64,000 nt of DNA, from NCBI GenBank assembly GCA_918026815.1, contig CAKJVC010000055.1:248001-312000 (forward strand). Reading direction: 5' to 3'. Positions 56,046 through 64,000 of this stretch are shown here, piece by piece; positions within the stretch are counted from its first letter, which is position 1; every line of letters begins with the position of its first letter. A program made the position numbers and the translations under genes. The stretch comes from Chalara sp. BL73 (taxonomy: Eukaryota > Ascomycota > Leotiomycetes > Helotiales). The notes below the pieces were generated by a model. That model was given only the letters and a program-made list of their open reading frames with translations, was not told the DNA's origin and searched no databases.

Positions 56046-57277
56046 TGTTATGCTGAGGCTAAAAGCTGGTAAATAAGATGGGTATAAAAGGAGAATGGGG
56101 AGAGAAGAAATTAGCTGATAGGTGCTGGATTGAAGGAGTGGAGGGGAGAGGAGGTCTTTTAAAATATATATTCAAGATTGCAGTAGGTGCTTCTTTTGGC
56201 AGAGCATGCTTTTTTTGACTTGTTGCTGACCCTCAAAATATAGTGGTCGTGTAGACAGATAGCCACTTCCGCACCAGAGCACTTTAAGGCAATGTCACTG
56301 CTGAATGCATACACGCTCCTAAGAATTTCTGTCGAATTTTCCCGCTCCGTGTAAGTGATAGACTTACTATACTTCGTACAGGCCCAAATGAACGTACTTT
56401 CCATGCCTGTGCAATGTGTTGGCAACCTTGCCTGAGAAGGCAAAAATTGTCGTAAAACTGGAAGTTGATTTGCTGATGTTTAGTAATTTCGAGCATGCGC
56501 ACAAACATGAAGAGTATCTTTATTCAGCCATGTACGAAGTACCCCCTCAAAATTTGTTGCTCGCAGGGTTGGTGGATTTGACCGATGGGCCATCTGGGAT
56601 TCTAGCTCTCCAGGTCAATCTTGTTGACAATTGCTCAGATCCTCCCTAGTTTATTAACCCCGCGAGTGACGAATATTTGCGGTGGGGAGGACTACGGGGG
56701 AGGGAGGGGGGGAGTTAGGTAGTATATTGTATACAAGGACAGCAGCCAGGAGCCTCGCACGAGCAGGTGTCTGCGCTACAGTTCTGTATATCGTAAAGAA
56801 CTCTGAATAATTTAACTAAACATGCAAGAAGATACTTTATTTGAGTTAAGCATAGAGCTTCTATCTACTAATGAAACTTATCGGCCTATATATAGCCTCT
56901 ACCCAATGGAGTTTCTAGATCCCAGGTGGGAGCCCAGAAGCCCGGAACCCTTGGAGCCCCCAGTGGCTCCTCCGGTCCCCATCACGTGATATCCACACTA
57001 CGGTTCTCTGTGTAGTCCTTCCTACCGAGCCTCAGGCCGCATGCTGTCATCTGTTCGTAACGATAAGGCGGTTAAGGGGAAAAAAATTGAAGGGACAGAA
57101 AGAGGTGACAAGCACCAAAAGGGTCTCTCACTAACTGGAGACAAAGCCTTTAAAACGACCATAATCCCTCCACCTGTAATAGGAAAGAATACCATGTAGC
57201 AAAACAAAAGAATTTTTGAATCCCACTCAAACGCGGCCCCGTCAGTAACACTCAGCACCATCCAAAATCTTAGCTTC
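56046..57277. other. Intergenic region with LTR-like sequence
   Basis: No intact gene. A frame at 56416-56649 has no motif. The stretch 56690-57000 looks like a retrotransposon end and is listed separately. Confidence 0.4.
56690..57000. mobile_element. Possible LTR fragment with polypurine tract
   Basis: A purine run (GGGGGAGGGAGGGGGGGAG, 56695-56714) is directly followed by TTAGGTAGTATATTGTATACAA, a TATATATAG box (56896-56904) and an end near GATATCCACA. The order polypurine tract, LTR-like block and TATA box fits a Copia-type 3' end. No target duplication could be found, so this remains tentative. Confidence 0.3.
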
Positions 57278-57736
57278 TTAAGCAAGAACGTTGTAGGTCT
57301 TAAAGAATGTTCCGTCATCATATGTGTGATCGCCTCCATGTTTGTTATCCGACTGGTAATCGCAACCATCAATGATTTCGTAGTACCTGGCCACGCAAGT
57401 GTCGTAGTTCAAAGTGTATGGAGTTGATCTCTGGTTTTTAAAGTCGTGGAACGTAGTAGGGTAGGGAAATGTTGCATCCCTTGTCGTCCAAGCAAAGTAT
57501 CCCCCAAGGGGTTGTGCAATGTTGGCAAGCGTCCTACAGTGAAATGGAACGAAACTCTTCATGCGCGCCACAGATGTAGTTACCCCCCCAAAGCATTGAT
57601 AGCTATCCCGTGCCACCAATAGGGGATCAGAGGCGTTGAAAGGCTGACTCTCGCTCGTAGGCGCTGCGAGCAATCCTGGAGGTAGTTGGGCTACTGCGAT
57701 AGCAACAGCCAACATAGCTTTCAGGAATATACCCAT
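57278..57736 (-). CDS. Small secreted four-Cys protein
   Basis: This is an intronless gene for 152 residues. A signal peptide (residues 1-24, ending GLLA before APTSES) is followed by a short pro-like stretch and a mature domain with four cysteines (QCFGG, FHCRTLANI, DTCVARYY, DGCDYQ), allowing two disulfides. The pattern H-C-x2-L...T-C...I-I-D-G-C-D...K-H-G-G is seen in many fungal secreted proteins of unknown role. An Ecp2/Hce2-like effector is one possibility, but the spacing is not a clear match. The upstream 170 bp includes no intron. An apoplastic location is inferred. Confidence 0.75.
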   Translation of the reverse strand: MGIFLKAMLAVAIAVAQLPPGLLAAPTSESQPFNASDPLLVARDSYQCFGGVTTSVARMKSFVPFHCRTLANIAQPLGGYFAWTTRDATFPYPTTFHDFKNQRSTPYTLNYDTCVARYYEIIDGCDYQSDNKHGGDHTYDDGTFFKTYNVLA

Positions 57737-59100
57737 GATCTGGTGCCGGAGTTAGGACCACGCATGATCAGACGAATCCGGCTGAAGGAATTGGTACTCA
57801 CTATCGATGAATAGCGTTGTGGATGGACCCAAGTATCTTTGTATCAGCCAGACTTGCTTTGAGATATTCGAAGGGGAAATGTCAAGAAGTGTGAGGTTTG
57901 AAAAATGAAAGGAAATCAGTTTTATATATGATTCTTAGAGCCCGGTTTCACTCCAATGGACAGCTCGACTTTGAGGAGGAAAACAATCTAATACCGCCAA
58001 GCCCTAAGTTCGTATTATAAACTGTCTATACAACAGCTAGCAATATCAGCTTTCTCCCTTTCGGGTCAGTAAAGTTTCCCGTGCAGCATTTTCATTCATG
58101 CTAGCGCTGACACCGCAAGTAATTCGGCAAACTGAAATACAGAGCTGACCGGTAAGCTTACTTGTGAGGAAAACTCTTCTAAAGATGTCTGATTTTAGCT
58201 TTTACAACGCAGTGCAGCTATAGATGATAACATATGAGGTGTAACCGTCAAGTGAGGGCATGTCGACGTAACTTAATGCACAACACGGCCACTTTACTTC
58301 TACACTAAACGTTATTTTCGTCGTGGGGCGCGGTGAGGAAACTCTGTAATGTCGAGAAAACATTGGTTTGGGGTTAAGAGGTCGTAGCCTGGTAAGCTTC
58401 GACTGCAACTGGGCAGCGATACTGTACGAGTAGCTCTAATGGCCGCTGCGTTTGTCCTTGCACCTGTGCCCTTGGGATGAGTTCATGCAGCTGCGCGTGC
58501 AATGCCGATATCTGGCTTAGCGAGCGGGACAAGCCTTAAACTGCGGGGCCAAGAAGCCGAAGGCTGACGGGGTGAAAGGGTCGAGGAAATAACTTTGCAC
58601 ACTACAGACCTTACTTCCGGCCAATAAGATAATTTGGGATGATTTGCCTGAATTTTAAGCATAAATCTGTGCCGTTCCTCTACTTCCAGGGATAGACAAT
58701 CTTACACTTTCCCCTTGAGCATCTTCTGCCTTACTGCTGCGCCCCCGGCTATCGCACCCGGCTCTATTACTAAGACAACACTTGTCATCTCTATAGTGTA
58801 ATAAAATCTGGTGGTTTGATGCAGTAAGAAATGGCGCTTTCCCTTTCAGGATGACTCTGTTCCCTAAGAGGAACGAACTCAAGGTATGCATGCCTGCCCC
58901 TCCTTGGCCGTCCTGGGCCTTCTTCTGTCTGGTGCAAGGGCGAAGCCCTCAAATATACAAGAGAGATTTTTGTTTCTTTGTTCATTTGAGTCTTGACAAC
59001 CCACTCGTATGACCAGAACCTTCCATTGGTTTTACATTTCGTTGTAGTCGGGCTCGACTTACTCCTGAAGCAGGTATCATGCCTTGAATTCAGTATGTAG
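57737..59100. other. Intergenic region
   Basis: No supportable gene; the minus frames at 58655-59129 have no motif or signal peptide. Confidence 0.45.
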
Positions 59101-59532
59101 CCGTACGTGGATTCGGATGTCTTCTCCACGGCCTTCAGCGTTGATGCAAGTTATTTAGCTGCTCTGTGAGTGTGCCCGCCCGTTGAAGTGAGTGAGATGA
59201 GCTAATAATGCTTTTCCTTTAGAAACACAAATCCACCATGCTCTGAACCATATCTGACTTTCGTCTCAGAAGTTGGCTTCTACAGGTGGGCTTCTGACAA
59301 TCTGACCGAACTTTGCACATCGGCTTGCACTGGTGCGTTTTCCCCTTGGACAGATTCCGTTATTCAATCGTGCGGCGAACAGAATGTACTACTCGATGGG
59401 TTTTATGTGCAAGCGCACACTCTGCCACTCATATACTCGTACGGTCATGATATTTGTTGTTGCAGGGGTCTCTCTTTAGTGAATTTGCTTCGATTGTCTA
59501 TTCTCCATAGGGGAGAGACACTCTATAAATAA
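59101..59532 (+). pseudogene. Truncated LysM-effector-type N-terminal module
   Basis: Two segments, 59101-59165 and 59223-59532, join across a 57-bp intron with a GTGAGT donor, a CTAAT branch site and a TTTAG acceptor. Together they read YLAALNTNPPCSEPY, LTELCTSACTGAFSPW, QSCGEQNVLLDGFYVQ and YSYGHDIC. This Cys module precedes the LysM repeats in many fungal LysM proteins. The first segment follows a TAG that is also a possible splice acceptor, so an upstream signal-peptide exon may be missing. After GHDICC the sequence degenerates and stops, and no LysM repeat follows. It is a partial or broken gene. Confidence 0.5.
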
Positions 59533-60612
59533 AGGCCCTTCCAGGGCTTCGGCTACAGGCTTTACTGCCTGTAGCTTGCCAGCGTTACGGCCTATAATTA
59601 ACAATATTGCTCGCCTTCCTTCGAATGCTAGGGATTTCTTCGTCCTTAAGGGGTAGGGCTGACAGGGGCAACAAGCGATTTAATACGCTGGAGACTACTG
59701 CTTGTGTGATGATCAGGACATGCCAGAATGCGTGGATCCTGATTTCGATCCAACGGTCTTCGCAGAGTACTTTGACCCTAGACCCAACTCTTAAGAGTCC
59801 GGATCTTCCAAACCATACCACCTTTGAGGGTTATCACGGTGGTAAACAACCAAGAGGATTTGAAACAAGGTGATCACAAATTCGAGTGGGTAGGTCGGGG
59901 CATGGAATAGGCTTGCCAGGAGGCACCTGTATGGACGACATTGAAGCATACTTTGGCACGCTATCTTCCGGGACATGTTTTAGGAAGATATGGCCGTAGT
60001 TTTGAATGCGGATTAGCTTCAACTGTTCAGTGTCGGATTTTGCGCAGGGATGAGTTATATGACAGTGTCGAAGCCAGCGACAAACTTGCTGTAACGCACC
60101 AGGCAGTATTTGTGAGTTACACTTTGTTTTTAAAGTGTGATCGTATAATTCGTAGCTTACTACAGTAAGTAGTTAATACTTTCATGTTCGTTAAGGAATT
60201 GGGGTTAGTTTAATTAAAGAGCCTTACATACTAGAGCAAGCAAATGCTTTATTTTTCTTTATCTACGTCATCCCGACTTCGAATCTGCCTGCATTGCAAA
60301 TTTCGACAATGCTCCGCGCATGCCCCATGTCCTCTATTTCACCTTGTTTTCTAACTGCAAGGGGATTTGGCGTCTGCTCTATACTCAAGCGCCAGATAAA
60401 CTAGGGCAGCTTGGGCTGTAGCAGCTGGAGCGAGCGTCACCAACATTAAACCGTTCTCTTGTCACTAGCAGTACTATTTAAATTGACGGCTAATATACTA
60501 AATTATCCATAAAAGGAACATAAAAGGAAGTAACATTTATTTTATTGTTGCAATCAGCATATATTAAATCAAGCAATCTAAGTTACTGTTCGCCGTTCCA
60601 TCAAACCACTTA
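59533..60612. other. Intergenic region with a hairpin
   Basis: No gene. GCTACAGGC (59552-59560) and GCCTGTAGC (59567-59575) form a perfect 9-bp hairpin with a 6-base loop just after the LysM-type fragment. Confidence 0.45.
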
Positions 60613-62820
60613 TCACTGAAGCTTCCATGCCACCACACCGGCACCTGGGATGTCTCCATCCTCACCGATTAATAAATCTGCATTTTTAAGTACCGGGGCT
60701 TTTAACGGCGAGGTACCATAGTTGAAGGCCCAGACTACATCTCCGCGTCGTAGCAGCCTCAAATTGCTTCCTAAGTCGTTATCCTTACTTGCCAACTTGC
60801 CAGTTAGATCCGTGATATTCGCCTTAGCAGCAACGTCTCCCAAATACGCAATCAGCATATCTACAGAGGGCTTGAATGCTAGATAATGCGTATTATCCCT
60901 CTCACAAGCAGCAGGCTTCCCCGGTCGATGCGGAGAGGTGTAATGTACACTGGTATTACTGGTCTGGTTAGCTCTTTTGCACTCTATCCATTCCTCTCGC
61001 CCATCAATACTATAGTTTGTACCGCCGTATACAACACCACTACCCGCAAAAGATGGCGGTGTCTCGACACGTGTTACCCGGATCGGAAGCCGGTCATTTA
61101 GCGCCCCAGCGCCCGGGTTTAGACCAGTAACAGTCGCAAAATTAGCATCTTTCGATCCAGTGTGTGGCCCGAAGATGACTGCACCTGAGTAACTCGCTAG
61201 CGCGGTATCAAATGTCTCTGGAATAATTGGTAGACTGGGTACTACTACCATCTTGTAGTTTTTAAGAGACTGGCCAGGTCCAATCACATCGATCGATAGC
61301 CCAAGACGTCGGAGTGCGGAGTAGAAAATGTAAACCAAGTCCCAGTAATGTACTGCTATGTCTGTGTAGCTTGCTTGCTTAACGTTCCAACTACCGCTAT
61401 ACGGCTCAATGGCCCAAGTCCAAACGGATGCGTAGTCGAAAACAAATGCGACATCAGCCTGAGGCTCTTCTTTGGTCAAGGCATCACGGAGCTTCGGTAA
61501 CTGCTTCTGAACGAGCTCCTGTACTTCGTCAAGTCCTTCATCGGCAGTGTAGTCTGAAAGGTGTAATCCTGACAAAGTCTGCTCTTGAGCGTAGGGAACC
61601 TGGCGCCATCGGAAATAGTTGACAAGATCACCTGACGAGGCGAATACTTCAAGCGTCCAGAGCTTCACCATCCCTGTCCATGGGCTCACGCGATGGTTGT
61701 TCCAGTTAAGAACGCCCGGCTCCATCTCCATAACACCCCAAGGTCCGGAAGTCTTGTTGTACGCCGCACCAGCGATCCCCCGGTAAAGCCCATGATTCAG
61801 CGCTTGAAAATCCGGCAGACCAGTCCGCAAAGTATCGAACAGTTCTCGATCAGATAACCATTGGAATTGACTCGGCCCGGCTAGTGCGTACTGATCGAAA
61901 GTCGCAAAATCAATGCCAACCTCATAGGCAAACTTGTAGTGATCAAAGTCCGTAAAGCCCATCATGAAGTTGTGAGTGATGGCGTGCGCAAGAGCATATT
62001 GCCTAATTATAGACGTTTGCTCTTTGGCAAACTCAATCAACATGTCCGACGAAAAGGTATACCAGTCAAGGGTATGTAATTCGTTATTTGTGTAGATCTC
62101 AAGGAACGGCGGCTGAACAGTCTCAAAGCTCTCATACTGGGAAGACCAGAAGACCCGACCCTGGGCCGCATTTAAGTTCTGGATAGTCCCGTACTTACCT
62201 TTCAGCCATGAACGGAATCTTCTGATCGCATTATGGTCGTAGCTCCGTACAGTGTCATGGCAGCCAAATTCGTTATCGAGCTGCCAACCTATAACAGCCG
62301 GGTGATTCCCATATCGCTCAGCTAACTTCATTGTGATCTTTTGACTAAGGTTTCGATAGTCAAACGAGGAAAAGCTGTAATGCCGCCGAGATCCGAAGAT
62401 TAGCGTCGTGTTAGTCCGATCAACGAAGTCGACATCATACTTCTCCGTAAGCCAATTTGGTGGTGCGGCAGTTGGGGTCCCAATAATGGCCTTGAGCCCG
62501 TACTTGCTAAACAGTTCAAGTGTTCTATCGAGAAGCGTAAAATTGTACTGCCCTTCTACCGGTTCTAGAATTGACCAATCAAATTCATTTACGCGGACAA
62601 ATGAGAAATTATTATCTCGAATCTGCGATATATCCGTCTCCCAAGCAGACTCTGGCCATTGCGACGGGTAGTAGTCGACAGCCAGATGAAGTCCGCTTGG
62701 CCACCTGTTGGTAGATGGTGCTAACGTGAAGTTCTGAGCCCTTGGTAGCACTTTGAAGGATGTTGATGCGCCAAGCGCTTTCTGGATTAGCACTGCGGCA
62801 ACAATTGACTGGCAACGCAT
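60613..62820 (-). CDS. Secreted GH42 beta-galactosidase
   Basis: This is an intronless gene for 735 residues. The ATG at 62820 (MRCQSIVAAVLIQKALGAS) opens a signal peptide; the frame is open 26 codons further but without such a start. The GH42 TIM-barrel begins HLAVDYYPSQWPESAWETDI. The acid/base is Glu184 in GWQLDNEFGC and the nucleophile is probably Glu365 in VMEMEPGVLNWN. A trimerisation-type middle domain (VAFVFDYASVWTW, YKMVVVPSLPIIP) and a C-terminal beta domain follow, giving the full three-domain length. Many N-x-[ST] sites suggest secretion and glycosylation. It should remove terminal galactose from plant cell-wall polymers. GH42 is mainly bacterial and rare in fungi, where GH35 and GH2 dominate. 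Confidence 0.9.
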   Translation of the reverse strand: MRCQSIVAAVLIQKALGASTSFKVLPRAQNFTLAPSTNRWPSGLHLAVDYYPSQWPESAWETDISQIRDNNFSFVRVNEFDWSILEPVEGQYNFTLLDRTLELFSKYGLKAIIGTPTAAPPNWLTEKYDVDFVDRTNTTLIFGSRRHYSFSSFDYRNLSQKITMKLAERYGNHPAVIGWQLDNEFGCHDTVRSYDHNAIRRFRSWLKGKYGTIQNLNAAQGRVFWSSQYESFETVQPPFLEIYTNNELHTLDWYTFSSDMLIEFAKEQTSIIRQYALAHAITHNFMMGFTDFDHYKFAYEVGIDFATFDQYALAGPSQFQWLSDRELFDTLRTGLPDFQALNHGLYRGIAGAAYNKTSGPWGVMEMEPGVLNWNNHRVSPWTGMVKLWTLEVFASSGDLVNYFRWRQVPYAQEQTLSGLHLSDYTADEGLDEVQELVQKQLPKLRDALTKEEPQADVAFVFDYASVWTWAIEPYSGSWNVKQASYTDIAVHYWDLVYIFYSALRRLGLSIDVIGPGQSLKNYKMVVVPSLPIIPETFDTALASYSGAVIFGPHTGSKDANFATVTGLNPGAGALNDRLPIRVTRVETPPSFAGSGVVYGGTNYSIDGREEWIECKRANQTSNTSVHYTSPHRPGKPAACERDNTHYLAFKPSVDMLIAYLGDVAAKANITDLTGKLASKDNDLGSNLRLLRRGDVVWAFNYGTSPLKAPVLKNADLLIGEDGDIPGAGVVAWKLQ

Positions 62821-64000
62821 CTTGACAGGCGAACTCAGTGTCCAGGAGATTGCCCCAACGATAGTACTAATGTCAATTAAGAAACACACATAGATCAAGT
62901 TGCCTTTATGTACACCTTGACGCGGCCGCCTTGCATCCTACATAGGCCCACAACAATACCGAGTCGTGCGCCGAGCGGTGCATAACCTAAGCATTGGGTC
63001 GTCATATTTGCTAATTGACGATGCGAGTTCTTCATGTGGGATTGCGAGGAAAACTATGTTATCCCGTCCTGAATCGGCGCAAAATCATTCGTCATCTCCG
63101 TAGGTAGAGCATATGGAGTTGTTGGAGCATTTGTGAGGTCAACATGTCAACGCTGATGTTAAGCGCTCCAACAGCGTGACACTAATACGCACTTCCCCGT
63201 TGCTCGATGCCGATGTCTTAAGATTTCTCGCGAAGAACTCCATACTCAATTGGTGCGCTTAAATAGAAGATTTATAACTACGTTGAAATCCTTAGCGGCA
63301 GCTGATCGTTTTCGGCAGTCTCATCACGCACAATAAAAGATGCTAGTGGAGCTTACTGACAAGAGTGGAAGCAGAACAAGCCAATCACATCTTTACACTC
63401 GATATAACCTGAGTCAGTGCATCTACGTGATCTGCTTATTAGGGAACACAAATCTTTAATTAAAAAAAATCAACAAACAGGTAGTCCATATAACAAAACA
63501 TTTCACATGAGCAAGACTTCCGATCAAAAGCGGTTTTATTCAGCTTTTGCCATTCAATAAACATTCCACTTTTAGGATAAAAAATACACGGAGTCCGCCT
63601 TGCAACCAGAGTATATTACAGAATTCAAACCTGCGGTGCATTAAGCATAGGGAACAGTTATTGTATAATTCTGAAGTGGCTTCCAAAACTGAGTCAAGCG
63701 AAGTGTAATCATTCAGAAAGAGTAGCAGCGGGAGGCAGTCGCGCCAGGATTTTAGCCTGGACTAGAAGTACGGCAACGGAATTGAAGGTCGGAATACGCC
63801 CACAAAACAAGAGATCACTGTCCACAATCATGAATAATTTCCAGAGATTTTCGGCTACTTGCCAAATTACCAACTTGGTGAGCCCCACGGGGTGTCGACT
63901 GAGCACCTTTGCCCATATAGATAGTCTTCTAATTAACTTCGGCGCGTAACATATTTACAATTGAAAGAGTCATACTTGCTTTTACTTTAATTTCTTGCTA
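62821..64000. other. Intergenic region at window end
   Basis: Only short frames. A minus frame at 63709-63906 shows no motif. It should include the GH42 promoter. Confidence 0.45.

Noticed and set aside
1..64000. tRNA, rRNA and CRISPR signals
   Set aside because: I found no tRNA B-box-like sequence in a convincing cloverleaf context, no rRNA, and no regularly spaced direct repeats. This was a visual scan, not a tRNA or covariance search.

Overview
This 64 kb window is nuclear DNA from a filamentous ascomycete (Pezizomycotina; a leotiomycete is plausible but not proven). The evidence is many short GT-AG introns (about 44-180 bp) with CTAAC/CTGAC-like branch sites, and gene families typical of that group: Zn(II)2Cys6 regulators, secreted SET proteins, HET, UstYa-like (DUF3328), fungal rhodopsin-like membrane proteins and LysM-associated modules. 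There are also point-mutation scars of the RIP type (repeat-induced point mutation). No rRNA, tRNA or CRISPR was recognised.

The core part, about 20.7-43.4 kb, is gene-dense and holds conserved housekeeping genes: proteasome subunit alpha-3 (PRE9) divergent from a WW/FF-domain splicing factor, a Zn2Cys6 regulator, a CYP61/ERG5-type sterol C-22 desaturase, a ZNF830/CCDC16 homologue, BYE1 (PHD, TFIIS-M and SPOC domains), a haloacid dehalogenase, an 8-Cys membrane protein, an RGG protein, a lipid phosphate phosphatase and MED7. One decayed HET gene lies among them. Most of these genes are split by introns and were reassembled here by matching splice sites to protein frame.

The left part (1-20.7 kb) is looser. 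It has a secreted protein with three Cys-rich repeats, a lysosomal/vacuolar Ragulator-EGO anchor (MEH1/LAMTOR1 type), a small conserved Cys-rich protein, an F-box protein with two RPEL-like repeats, a secreted berberine-bridge-type FAD oxidase and a secreted SET protein. Long stretches hold no gene or only broken coding remnants (about 10.3-11.0 and 17.5-20.2 kb).

The right part (43.4-64 kb) is an accessory, repeat-bearing compartment. It contains two solo LTRs, each with a perfect 5-bp target duplication; a RIP-mutated FAD oxidoreductase pseudogene; a methyltransferase; a rhodopsin-like 7TM protein; a 481-bp MITE with GGG-starting terminal inverted repeats and a perfect 10-bp target duplication; a two-exon small secreted protein divergent from a UstYa-like oxidase; a palindromic tandem repeat; a DUF3435/FluG-type remnant; a secreted Cys protein; a truncated LysM-effector-type module; and an intronless secreted GH42 beta-galactosidase, a family rare in fungi. 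The secreted peptide/UstYa pair and the GH42 gene are the most interesting biology. The MITE and solo LTRs are the best-supported structural finds.
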